Assembly (NCBI GenBank): GCA_037783415.1
Contig: JAZGTN010000009.1
Coordinates: 434,001 to 498,000 of the forward strand
Reading direction: 5' to 3'
Length of the DNA stretch: 64,000 bases
Origin: Leptasterias polaris
Lineage: Eukaryota > Echinodermata > Asteroidea > Forcipulatida > Asteriidae
Shown: piece after piece, positions 53,481-64,000 of the stretch
Position numbering within the stretch: the first letter of the stretch is position 1
Layout of the letters: every line of letters starts with the position of its first letter
The notes under the pieces: generated by a model
Databases searched by the model: none
The model's input: only the letters and a program-made list of their open reading frames with translations
Told to the model about the DNA's origin: nothing
Made by a program: the position numbers and the translations under genes

Positions 53481-56400
53481 ATACACGTGCGTGAGTGGAG
53501 TCAGAGAAATATGGGCGGCCAAAAGGGCCAAAACGAATAAATATTTAAACTAAAGGACAAAACAAAAATCTAAGAAAAGAGTTGTTCAAACAAATGCAAA
53601 GTCGAAACTAGGCCTAAGGTAACAAAACTCAACAACAATCAAAGAAAATTGTTTTTAAACAATGAACAATTCCCAATCAAACATACTTGTTTTTTAAAAA
53701 GAGGAACTCTGGATCAAACCATTCTACCTCCGTGATCAAACTAACAAACAAAAAATGCAATCAAATATAAAATTAAAATAAAACAAAAGCGGCAAAACAA
53801 TCAAAGAATGAATCCTTCAATAGAACAAACACAGACAATAAAAAGACAAATTTACGTCAATAATATTCTTATTGTTAATAATATTCGAATTGTTAGGCCT
53901 TGTAGCTTTTGTAAGAATTAAGTGTTAGCATTTCGGCCCATTTATTGCAATTTCAACAAAACGGTGTTACTGGTGTCTAGAACTGCAACGTTGGTTGCAT
54001 CGATTTATGGAGTATATAGTGGCATCAGTTTTGGAGGAAAACCCTCCCTTTAGTGGGGCCGGCAAAATATACATTGTTTCTAATTCCACAATCGGCTTTT
54101 CAAAAACATTTCATTGTACAATGCTAATTAATTAACAGAAAAACTTGTAAACAAAAGAAGCAAACAATAATAGGCGGGGTACCAACAATAAGCATGGTGT
54201 ATCTATGACGTTTTGGCAGGTAACTCAGTTTTATTTAACAGCAAGATTTCCTTAAAACAGTTTCCTCATATGGAGAAAGAAATATTAACTCACTTTTTCT
54301 CAGCGTACAAAGTCCATGCCCTACTTTTGTTTTTCAAACATAAACAATATTAGAAATGACAGAACAAATAAACGCTATAAGTGTCTCTAAGCTAACCAAA
54401 ACGTGGATGGTGAGATAAATTCCCCCCAAAAGTCTCAAGTTAGAACCAAAGTTCCTGGTTTCGGGACCATGAAACAAGTTCAAAAACGTATTCTTAATCC
54501 CGACTTATTTATAACCCCCAAAGTACGAGTCTAAAATGACCCGGAAATGAGTTTGGTTCCCTCTGGAAAATGCACTCTATAACAAATATATAAATATACC
54601 GACGGAGTATAAACCAGTGTCTTAGGATTTGTTGTCAATCGGTTGTGTGTAACCTCTTTAGGCTGAAGGAGGTTGATTCAACAGAGGACGCTACCAGACA
54701 AAACTTTTACTCAATTCGCTGCATGGGGATGTACCCCACTAAATACAGCACGGTGCAAAATGCTAAATACTTTAAAAAAATACACAAAAAACACACCCAA
54801 AATAAAGAGCTGTTTACAGTTGTTTAATACAGTGAAGGAAAAAGTATTCATTGACTCTTGAAATTTTATTCTCTGCTCAATCTTATATGGGGAGTTCCAA
54901 GGTCCGTCAAGATAATCTCCCTCCAAATAACCCCTACACCAGTGTAATTTTCCAAACGTTCGAGCATCAATCTTGAAAAATGTTCATACACCTTACGGCA
55001 GATAGGTCCATTTTCAGGGCCTATATGTCATCCACTGTACCCCTTTAATTTTATTGGGCTCTCAAATCGGTCTTAAAGAATATGTTGAGGGCCTATAAAA
55101 CATGAATGGGGCGAAGCTGTGTTTTCTTCCTATTTAGTGGGGATAGGGCGCACCAATGGAGGGCGATTCTCTGTATGGGAGGAAAGAATCTCCTGCTACG
55201 CCAGAGAGGAATCATTGACTTCTAAAAGCGCCTTTACGCGGATTAACGCCATTGCTCGATGGTATCGTAACTACAGAGCCGCTTTAAATTTGAACACCTG
55301 CCTACACATCTGTCGACTCAAACTAATTAATTGACACAGTTTTCAAGAAGTTGGTGTTTCTCAAAGTTTTGATTAAATCGGGTTGTTAAAAGCCGGTTAT
55401 TTAGAATAGTAAGGGATGACAACACGAAAGACATTAAAGCCATCGCCATCAGAAGCATTCAGAAAACTTTGAAACAATGGTAAAGCATAGTTTCACTGCA
55501 AAAAGCAGTCAATAATTGATTAATGATTGCATGAATTAGGGCAATGTAATAATTAATCATTGTATATCAACAAACAATTGTTTAACTATTTGTTTTATTC
55601 CGCATTTTGATTTTACACATACAATAGATAATTTTCTAAAACTAACATTTGTTTAACATTGAAAGATAGGTTGCAAGATAATTATAAGAAGGCCTTTTTA
55701 TTTTTTGAATTAACCAATAATTAAAAGACCTTGATAGATATTTGGGGACGCTAGGTGGCAACATACTTATAAAGTAAATTAATCGTTCTCGAAATTATGC
55801 CATGCAGCGCTCAAATGTCTCCTATATCATGTTGCAAACAATAACAATACGTAATATTAAATAATTACACGCAAACTCACGCGCAAGTAACCGACTAAAA
55901 CAGTTATAGTCTAAAATCAAATCACCCCAACTTTTAAGGAATAACCAGTACATTTCTAACTAATTTGTTTTGTTTAGAAGTTTATCAATTTCATTTTGAA
56001 TACTACAGGCAACGTATACGCCATTAGTAACTTATTGGCGTTCACCGTTTTATTTCTAGGGGGTTATTAACATGAACCCAGAAATATTAATTGATAGTTA
56101 TCAATAAGAACTTGAGCAATGTTTTGCTACACATTTTCAAATATTTATAATTGTTCAAAAACCCTGAACAAAGCTGTTTAATGATTGCGTTCCAATGAGT
56201 ACGTTGATGCCAGTCTTGAAGAGTGGGCGTGGTTTATAATTGAATGACGTCACATTTCAATACGATTATAAGGGCGTGACGCAAGACGCACTTCCTTTTT
56301 ACTAACCTTAATATTTTTAATATCTTTACTTTGATTTTATGTTAAATTTAAATAAAACCAATATCAGTTTGCTATACATGATGTCACTTTCAATAAAAAT

Positions 56401-56540
56401 AAAAAAATAAAAAAGAGCATTCCGCAAGACGTATAGTCACTTTATTAACTATTTTCAAATTTTTTCTCTCACATTTTCAATTTATTTTTCCCTTAAAAAT
56501 ATATTTCAAGTGATTTATTTAAACAGTGTGCATAAGATAA
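53481..56540. other. AT-rich intergenic DNA
   Basis: No gene, RNA or clear mobile element recognised. Short open frames near 54645-55334 have no familiar motif. Confidence 0.5.
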
Positions 56541-57092
56541 GTAAAACTAAAACATACAAATGTTCACAGATTTGCACATAACTACTCTGGATCATTTTCT
56601 TATGGAAATGCATGGTATCTCTGTGAATTTGATGACATTTTTGAGCCTAATTTCCAGCTTTCTCAACAAGCAACTCTTCAAGAATGCTACACACTTGACC
56701 GATTCCACATACAAGATGATGCCAGCTATTGTGTTCCAACTCAAGCCCATTGTCCTCACCCTGCATCATGGTGTAGCATGCCACAGTGCTATACAAGTAC
56801 ATGTACAACTTGGCTCTTTAATCTCCAAGGGAATCTTCTTGGGAAATTTGGAGCAAGAAGAACCACAAGGTTTGGGCATGCCCCAGTCAGGTACTACCCT
56901 AATTGTACATCAACATTCAACTTTATGTTATCTACTTGTGGTGACATTGAACTAAACCCTGGGCCAGAATCAACTACAACACACTCATCCCATAATGTAA
57001 GTGGAACCTTACTTAATGCTCGAAGCATTAGACATAAAGGTATATTGACCTTGCATCATCTATTGCATTTGATACCAACAACAAAGAAATAG
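56541..57092 (+). pseudogene. LINE N-terminal frame with 2A-like peptide and start of endonuclease
   Basis: Open frame without an obvious initiator at its left edge. It reads CYTLDRFHIQDDASYCVP, then FNFMLSTCGDIELNPGP (ending near 56964) and LLNARSIRHK. GDIELNPGP fits the 2A ribosome-skipping consensus D(V/I)ExNPGP. LLNARS is the first motif of APE-type endonucleases. The frame slips at about 57040, where the next frame takes over with IDLASSIAFD. Confidence 0.8.
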
Positions 57093-57643
57093 ATATATTA
57101 GCACTTACAGAAACCTGGCTCACCGATCAAGATCATGACTCTGTTTTGAATCTACCTACCGAGTACATAATTCACCGTAAAGATCGCCCTGCACCAGGGG
57201 GTGGTGTTCTCCTTGCAATAAACAACCATCTACACCCTGTTCGTCTTTGTGAACAAGAGTCTACTGAGCTGGAATTGATGTGGGTGTCGGTATCTTGTCT
57301 TCACACAAAATGGCTCATCGGATTGATATACCGACCCCCAAATGAGAATATATCCTACTGGGACAAATTAAACAATGCAGTTGGGAATATGGAACATTTT
57401 ATTCCTGATTTTGATGGTGTTATTCTCATGGGAGATTTCAACGTAGACTGTTCACCAGGAGTTGTATCTTCCAACCGGTCATCACTTTTTGAAATTACTG
57501 ATAACTTGCATCTTACACAGCTTGTTTCAGACATTACACGTCCTTCACCTAGAAACCCGTCAGTTGGAACCATAATTGACCTCATATTTATCAGTAAGCC
57601 GGATTCTGTCACAAGTCGGCACTGTTCCAAACCCAGTCTCTAG
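57044..57643 (+). pseudogene. LINE APE-type endonuclease
   Basis: Reads EIDILALTETWLTDQDHD (catalytic Glu), GGGVLLAINNHLHPV, WLIGLIYRPPNE, GVILMGDFNVDCSPG (catalytic Asp and Asn) and GTIIDLIFIS. The final SDH motif is not reached in this frame. It is instead encoded in a shifted frame within each unit of the 56-bp array (VPNPVSSDHN) and just after the array. Confidence 0.9.
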
Positions 57644-59726
57644 TGACCACAATGCCGGATTCTGTCACAAGTCGGCACTGTTCCAAACCCAGTCTCTAGT
57701 GACCACAATGCCGGATTCTGTCACAAGTCGGCACTGTTCCAAACCCAGTCTCTAGTGACCACAATGCCGGATTCCGTCACAAGTCGGCACTGTTCCAAAC
57801 CCAGTCTCTAGTGACCACAATGCCGGATTCCGTCACAAGTCGGCACTGTTCCAAACCCAGTCTCTAGTGACCACAATGCCGGATTCCGTCACAAGTCGGC
57901 ACTGTTCCAAACCCAGTCTCTAGTGACCACAATGCCGGATTCCGTCACAAGTCGGCACTGTTCCAAACCCAGTCTCTAGTGACCACAATGCCGGATTCCG
58001 TCACAAGTCGGCACTGTTCCAAACCCAGTCTCTAGTGACCACAATGCCGGATTCTGTCACAAGTCGGCACTGTTCCAAACCCAGTCTCTAGTGACCACAA
58101 TGCCGGATTCCGTCACAAGTCGGCACTGTTCCAAACCCAGTCTCTAGTGACCACAATGCCGGATTCCGTCACAAGTCGGCACTGTTCCAAACCCAGTCTC
58201 TAGTGACCACAATGCCGGATTCCGTCACAAGTCGGCACTGTTCCAAACCCAGTCTCTAGTGACCACAATGCCGGATTCCGTCACAAGTCGGCACTGTTCC
58301 AAACCCAGTCTCTAGTGACCACAATGCCGGATTCCGTCACAAGTCGGCACTGTTCCAAACCCAGTCTCTAGTGACCACAATGCCGGATTCCGTCACAAGT
58401 CGGCACTGTTCCAAACCCAGTCTCTAGTGACCACAATGCCGGATTCCGTCACAAGTCGGCACTGTTCCAAACCCAGTCTCTAGTGACCACAATGCCGGAT
58501 TCCGTCACAAGTCGGCACTGTTCCAAACCCAGTCTCTAGTGACCACAATGCCGGATTCCGTCACAAGTCGGCACTGTTCCAAACCCAGTCTCTAGTGACC
58601 ACAATGCCGGATTCCGTCACAAGTCGGCACTGTTCCAAACCCAGTCTCTAGTGACCACAATGCCGGATTCCGTCACAAGTCGGCACTGTTCCAAACCCAG
58701 TCTCTAGTGACCACAATGCCGGATTCCGTCACAAGTCGGCACTGTTCCAAACCCAGTCTCTAGTGACCACAATGCCGGATTCCGTCACAAGTCGGCACTG
58801 TTCCAAACCCAGTCTCTAGTGACCACAATGCCGGATTCCGTCACAAGTCGGCACTGTTCCAAACCCAGTCTCTAGTGACCACAATGCCGGATTCCGTCAC
58901 AAGTCGGCACTGTTCCAAACCCAGTCTCTAGTGACCACAATGCCGGATTCCGTCACAAGTCGGCACTGTTCCAAACCCAGTCTCTAGTGACCACAATGCC
59001 GGATTCCGTCACAAGTCGGCACTGTTCCAAACCCAGTCTCTAGTGACCACAATGCCGGATTCCGTCACAAGTCGGCACTGTTCCAAACCCAGTCTCTAGT
59101 GACCACAATGCCGGATTCCGTCACAAGTCGGCACTGTTCCAAACCCAGTCTCTAGTGACCACAATGCCGGATTCCGTCACAAGTCGGCACTGTTCCAAAC
59201 CCAGTCTCTAGTGACCACAATGCCGGATTCCGTCACAAGTCGGCACTGTTCCAAACCCAGTCTCTAGTGACCACAATGCCGGATTCCGTCACAAGTCGGC
59301 ACTGTTCCAAACCCAGTCTCTAGTGACCACAATGCCGGATTCCGTCACAAGTCGGCACTGTTCCAAACCCAGTCTCTAGTGACCACAATGCCGGATTCCG
59401 TCACAAGTCGGCACTGTTCCAAACCCAGTCTCTAGTGACCACAATGCCGGATTCCGTCACAAGTCGGCACTGTTCCAAACCCAGTCTCTAGTGACCACAA
59501 TGCCGGATTCCGTCACAAGTCGGCACTGTTCCAAACCCAGTCTCTAGTGACCACAATGCCGGATTCCGTCACAAGTCGGCACTGTTCCAAACCCAGTCTC
59601 TAGTGACCACAATGCCGGATTCCGTCACAAGTCGGCACTGTTCCAAACCCAGTCTCTAGTGACCACAATGCCGGATTCCGTCACAAGTCGGCACTGTTCC
59701 AAACCCAGTCTCTAGTGACCACAATG
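57599..59726 (+). repeat. 56-bp minisatellite, 38 copies, inside the LINE endonuclease
   Basis: Unit CCGGATTCTGTCACAAGTCG, GCACTGTTCCAAACCCAGTC, TCTAGTGACCACAATG. The length 2128 is exactly 38 x 56. The only variation I see is T/C in GATTCTG/GATTCCG: T in copies 1-3 and 9, C elsewhere. In one frame each unit encodes VGTVPNPVSSDHNA, the endonuclease SDH region. Because 56 is not a multiple of 3 and each unit holds TAG, no frame crosses the array. Confidence 0.97.
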
Positions 59727-59825
59727 GAGTCAATTTTAACTTTCGGGCTAACCGTGCTCCACCTACTCCAGCAGTTGTGCGGCAGTTCCTGTCTTACAAC
59801 AACCCTGATCCATATTCAACACTAA

Positions 59826-61397
59826 AATGACCTCCTACACTATGCACCATGGGACCTTTTTATTGACAAAGATGACATCGAGTCAACATGGGAAGGCTTT
59901 TTAGATGTTGTAGATGCTGCAGTCAAGGACGCCTTGCCCTCATCCACGAGACGTGTGAAGAAAAAAAACTACCCATGGATTAACGGTGAATTGAAGCGTC
60001 TCATCTTCCGAAAACGCAAACTCTTTCACAGGGCTAGAAAGTCTGCAAATCAAGAAGACTGGACCACTTACAAACAATTACGTAATCAAATCAAATACAA
60101 AATTCGTGTTGCCTATAAGAAATTCGTTAATGGTCTTTTAAAATCCAATGATAACAAACAACGTTTTTGGGCCTTTGTCCGCAGTAGAAAACAGTCGCCA
60201 GCTCCCCCTTCATTTAACCAAGGCCCAAATGTCTTAAGTAAACCTCTTGACATAGCCAATGCCTTTAATGATCACTTTGTTTCTGTTTTCTCTCCCTCTG
60301 TCACTGTCAGTGACGATCCCCCAATTTGTGATCTACCAATTCCTAAGTTTTCCTCTGTCCAATTTACCGTCAGTGATATTCGCAACATCATCAAGTCCCT
60401 TCCTGTGGGGAAGGCCCCTGGTCCCGATGGTATTAGCGCTACCTATAGTACTGTGGATCCCTTATCTCACATACTTCATAAAATATTCCAGATCTCTCTT
60501 GCCATGGGCCAACTTCCTAATAGTTGGAAACTTGCCAATATTTCTCCAGTATTTAAATCAGGTGACCGTTCCCTTCTAGCTAACTACAGACCTATTGCCC
60601 TAACCTCGTTAGTAAGCAAGTTGATGGAGAGAGTATTGTCTAATGGTATAAAGACGCATCTTTATGACAATGGTCTTTTAAACGACAGCCAACATGGTTT
60701 TGTTGCTCGTAGGTCATGCGTAACCCAGTTAATAAATGTTCACCATGCATGGGCTTCTATTCTTGACCAGCGTAATCCACCCAGGATAGATGCTGCCTTT
60801 CTAGACATCTCTAAAGCATTTGACCGTATGCCTCACCATCACATGCTTACCAAACTTAGTACTATGTTCAACATTAGGGGTTCTCTTTGGAGATGGCTCA
60901 AGAATTTTCTGGTCGACCGTCAACAGCGGGTTCACTTCCTCGGGGAAACATCTGAATGGTCCAATGTTCGATCAGGCGTACCCCAGGGGAGTGTGCTAGG
61001 CCCCTTACTCTTCAACTTGTTCATTAATGATATTACTTTTGGATTAAAATCTACTTGTGTATTATTTGCTGATGACATCTTAATATATCGGTCAATCAAA
61101 TATAATTGTGATGTAACTGTTTTACAACAGGATCTAGACAAGCTGTATAGCTGGTGTACCAACAATGGAATGACTTTTAATGCTATTAAATCTAAAGTTA
61201 TGCATGTTACTAGAAAACGGAACTTGCAGCTGCCCATTTACATGTTAGGTCACTCTCAATTATCCATTACTAGTTCATTTAAGTACCTTGGTTTAACCTT
61301 AAATTCCCAGTTAACTTGGAATGATCATGTTAAGGATGTTATTTCTCGTGCAAATAGAATGCTAGGATTAATAATTTATAAGGACTGTTGCATTTAA
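59826..61397 (+). pseudogene. LINE reverse transcriptase
   Basis: Nearly intact frame of about 523 codons. Motifs in order: NYPWINGELKRLIFRKRKL, VGKAPGPDGIS, ISPVFKSGD, NYRPIALTSLVSKLMERVL, QHGFVARRSCVTQL, AFLDISKAFDRMPHHHML (catalytic Asp), GVPQGSVLGPLLFNLFIND, VLFADDILIYRS (FADD catalytic box) and FKYLGLTLNSQLTWNDHV. FADD in place of YADD is common in CR1/L2-type enzymes. The frame ends early at TAA 61395 after a one-base slip. A stretch with no stop between 59728 and 59828, encoding SSDHNGVNFNFRANRAPP, belongs to the endonuclease end in another frame. Confidence 0.93.
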
Positions 61398-61550
61398 TTC
61401 ATCTGTTAATGCTAAACTATGTTTGTACAAGAGTCTAGTTCTTCCTGTCTTGGAGTATGGGATTCCTGCTTGGTTTCCCCACACTCAGATTCAGGAGGAG
61501 TCTCTCGAGCGTATCCAAAGACGTGCAACTCGATTTATTTTAGGTCAACG

Positions 61551-61554
<4 letters not shown>
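61398..61554 (+). pseudogene. LINE C-terminal region, part 1
   Basis: Shifted frame reads VAFNSSVNAKLCLYKSLVLP, VLEYGIPAWFPHTQIQEESL and RIQRRATRFILGQRY, typical of CR1/L2 thumb and C-terminal sequence. It is cut by the SINE at 61555. Confidence 0.85.
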
Positions 61555-61581
<27 letters not shown>

Positions 61582-61999
61582 GGCTTCTTATATAGCGCTC
61601 ATATCCGTCACTCAGTGACGCTCAAGGCGCTTCAACAGTCAATATTTTCCTGCAAGGTATATATGTGGAGCTACTTTTTGAATTTTGAGGCCTATTTCTT
61701 TACATAGCACCATTTAATGGTTTACAAGGTGCTGTGGCGCAATATGCAGCCGATCAAACCAGGAACACCGGGGCAAACCCCTTCTCTTTTCGATAAGTGC
61801 ACTGGGTTCTTTACGTGCATTACACAACACACGGGACCAACGGCTTTACGTCCCATCCGAAGGACGAAGCAATAATGGTTAAGTGTCTTGCTTAATAAGG
61901 ACACAAGTGTCACGACCGGGACTCGAACCCACACTCTGCTGAACAGAAACACCAGAGCTTGAGTCCGGTGCTCTTATCCGCTCGGCCACGACACTAACC
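61555..61999 (-). mobile_element. tRNA-Leu-derived SINE, full-length, inserted in the LINE
   Basis: Antisense: ATT-repeat tail complement (AATAATAATAAT), TTATATAGCGCTCATATC, CAAGGTGCTGTGGCGCAATA, TTACACAACACACGGGACC, TTAAGTGTCTTGCTTAATAA, B-box inverse GGGACTCGAACCC and head inverse GCTCGGCCACGAC. ATAT flanks it on both sides (61551-61554, 62000-62003), and the LINE frame resumes after it (GQRY then GEMSYTDRLC). This is the youngest-looking SINE copy in the window. Confidence 0.93.
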
Positions 62000-62351
62000 A
62001 TATGGAGAAATGTCTTACACCGACAGACTTTGTACTCTAAAATGGTCTTCTTTATCAAGTCGCCGCAATTGTTTGATGATCTCCTTTGTTGTTAAGTGTC
62101 TTTTTAATACAATTAAATGTGAATCTGTTGATAGGAACATCAATGTTAACCATAGATATGATAGCGCTTTAACATTCAAACATTTATTTGCCAGAACTCA
62201 ATCCTTGCATCTGAGTGCGATCCACAGATTTCCCAGGCTCTGGTCAGCTCTGCCAGTCGAATTTCGCAATAGTGCCATTTTAGCTTCTCTGCCATCATTT
62301 TTAAAAGCTCTGAAGCATGAAGATAGTGTAGCTACAGTTAATATTTCTTAA
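62000..62351 (+). pseudogene. LINE C-terminal region, part 2
   Basis: Reads GEMSYTDRLCTLKWSSLSSR, then YDSALTFKHLFARTQSLHLS, RFPRLWSALPVEFRNSAI and LPSFLKALKHED before TAA at 62349. This is the end of the LINE open frame. The RLWSALP motif is common near the C terminus of CR1/L2 proteins. Confidence 0.9.
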
Positions 62352-63001
62352 CTTGTCTCTTTGTTATATCCTTATAAAGATGTGAAATTCTATAATTAAT
62401 TTATTACTTATTTATTTCATTAATTTATTCTATATTTCAACACGTACAGATATTTATTTATTTATGTTTTTGTTTATCTATATAGGGGGGCCTACTAGTC
62501 ATTTATTTATTTGTTTGATTTTTTTTTGATTTTTTTTTTATTACAAACTTGCTAATTTCCTTCGCTTATTTACCTATTAAGTGATTCAATTATATATTAT
62601 TTAATACCTTGATTCATATTAAATGCTATAATGCCCATTCTTTACTGAGATGCCTTGTGTGCATTGTAATTTCATATCAAAATGTTCTTCAGTTTTCCCT
62701 TTTCACTCTTAAAAACTGGGTTTACTCTAACATAATTCATGCTTTTAATGTTTTGTTTAAAATGTTAACCTTTGATGTACATGTACATATGTTTATTTAT
62801 AGTTAATTTATTATCTTTTATTTTTCACATAAATTGTTTTATATTTTTTACTCTACTTGTTTACAACCAGATGTGGGGCAGCAGGTCCACGGACCACAGT
62901 AATTACTTAGCTTTTGTTTCTCCTAGCCCATCTGGAAGTACTTCTGTATTGTTTTGTATCGTTGTGTGTTGGCTGAATAAATAATAATAATAATAATAAC
63001 G
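62352..63001 (+). other. LINE 3' UTR and simple-repeat tail
   Basis: AT-rich, ending GGCTGAATAAATAATAATAA and further ATA repeats at 62969-63001. No coding content. Confidence 0.75.
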
Positions 63002-63716
63002 TGCATGGCATAAAGCTGGCATGGCAGAAAACTAATTTTATTTGTTTTTGCTTGAAATGCTATAGGCCTACTTTTGGAAAAAAGAGTAAACTATCTCAAA
63101 TACAAGTAACTCTTCTCTTATCTCTTAGACAGAAATAATGTGGCAAAACTGGAGCTGGTATGAACTGTACAGTGAGCTTTTAGGTTGAACTAATAAATTG
63201 GTCTTTAGAAATTTACGTAAAAAAAATTAATAATCCAATCATGTCATGTTTAAGTTGTATAAATATCTCCGGTGATATACTTCAGTTTCCCTTAGATGTT
63301 TATGAAATATCTTGTAGAAGAGATTTTTAATTCAAAAGCTGAAAATGTATTTTTGATAGGTTGCCATAAGTTAAACAATCGCATCTGAGTAAATACATAT
63401 ACAAGAAAGAAACGAAGAGAATAAAGAGAACAACTTTTGGTATAATAATAATTATTTGTCATAACATGGTGTTACAAAACACCCAACATATTAATTTAGT
63501 TAGTATTTACAAGCGCATATGCCACGGATTACGTTGATATTAAGTTATTATTCTCCTGTCAAGCACTATTCTTAATATTATTACAACAACATTCACAATT
63601 ATTTACTTTGTTAAAACCTTGCCCAAACCATTTCCATTGCTGTGCATTTGACGCTTGAACAAACCCTCATCACTTTGTGGTGTAAGATCAAATAAATTTA
63701 ACGTCCGTTTTGGCTG
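63002..63716. other. AT-rich intergenic DNA
   Basis: Nothing recognised. Confidence 0.5.
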
Positions 63717-64000
63717 AACCCATTGTTATCTATCCCGAATGAATGAACCCATTGTTATCTATCCCGAATGAATGAACCAATTGTTATCTATCCCGAATGA
63801 ATGAACCCATTGTTATCTATCCCGAATGAATGAACCCATTGTTATCTATCCCGAATGAATGAACCCATTGTTATCTATCCCGAATGAATGAGCCCATTGT
63901 TATCTATCCCGAATGAATGAACCCATTGTTATCTATCCCGAATGAATGAACCCATTGTTATCTATCCCGAATGAATGAGCCCATTGTTATCTATCCCGAA
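63717..64000. repeat. 29-bp minisatellite, at least 9.8 copies, runs off the window
   Basis: Unit AACCCATTGTTATCTATCCC then GAATGAATG, with single-base variants (AACCAATTG, GAGCCCATTG). The true length is not visible. Confidence 0.97.

Larger units (their letters stand above)
56541..63001 (+). mobile_element. CR1/L2-like non-LTR retrotransposon, degraded, with two internal insertions
   Basis: Order: N-terminal region with 2A-like motif, APE endonuclease, reverse transcriptase, C-terminal region, AT-rich 3' UTR and an AATAATAATAATAATAAT tail ending at about 63001. It is dead: frameshifts near 57040, 57615, 59825 and 61380, a 2.1 kb minisatellite in the endonuclease and a SINE at 61555-61999. 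The 5' boundary is not defined; the frame is open from 56541. The RT motifs and the simple-repeat tail point to the CR1/L2/Rex group. Confidence 0.88.

Noticed and set aside
56560..56955. A 131-codon frame at the LINE 5' end
   Set aside because: Out of frame with the NPGP and endonuclease motifs; the neighbouring frame carries the recognisable sequence.
57599..59726. A CRISPR array
   Set aside because: There are no unique spacers; the whole 56-bp unit repeats. Host is a eukaryote.

Overview
The window is animal nuclear DNA: one large intron-rich gene on the + strand, then about 20 kb of repeats and transposable elements. The gene is a MEGF8 (multiple EGF-like domains 8) orthologue. All introns are GT-AG, and the intergenic DNA carries a tRNA-Leu-derived SINE, CR1/L2-like LINEs, several short foldback elements and many long minisatellites. 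This repeat landscape, and protein features intermediate between those known from vertebrates and insects, suggest a marine invertebrate deuterostome. My best guess is an echinoderm, perhaps a sea star; that placement is inference, not proven here.

Region 1, 1-43473: the 3' part of MEGF8. I resolve 41 coding exons, whose joined frame is open for 2552 codons and ends at a TAA at 43471. The first exon is cut by the window edge; the signal peptide, first CUB and first EGF domains lie to the left. The order is first kelch propeller (exons 1-7), PSI/cysteine modules and a MEGF8-specific region (8-16), EGF and laminin-EGF (17-19), CUB-like domain (20-22), second kelch propeller (23-28), second PSI series (28-32), EGF and laminin-EGF series (33-38), membrane-proximal domain (39-40), one transmembrane helix, and a cytoplasmic tail with an ASRP motif (40-41). 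In vertebrates MEGF8 is a single-pass membrane protein that works with the ubiquitin ligase MGRN1 to lower Smoothened at the cell surface, and it is needed for left-right patterning.

The introns hold much of the interest. They contain SINE copies, a 2.9 kb terminal-inverted-repeat element inserted in a SINE with a TAA target duplication, a larger 3.1 kb inverted-repeat element, a 5'-truncated LINE, several foldback MITE-like elements and at least ten minisatellites with units of 12 to 86 bp. One minisatellite combines SINE sequence with blocks of six telomeric hexamers.

Region 2, 43474-56540: a probable long 3' UTR and intergenic DNA. It holds a piggyBac-like MITE, a large 60-bp array next to a diverged inverted array, a Helitron-like candidate with a strong hairpin, two further MITEs and homopolymer-rich repeats. 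I see no convincing gene here.

Region 3, 56541-63001: a damaged CR1/L2-like non-LTR retrotransposon with a 2A-like peptide motif, an APE-type endonuclease and a reverse transcriptase. Its endonuclease is interrupted by 38 copies of a 56-bp unit made from the endonuclease's own SDH-motif sequence, and its 3' coding part is split by a SINE. From 63717 to the window end runs a 29-bp tandem array. A theme of the window is that tandem arrays grow from sequence inside transposable elements.
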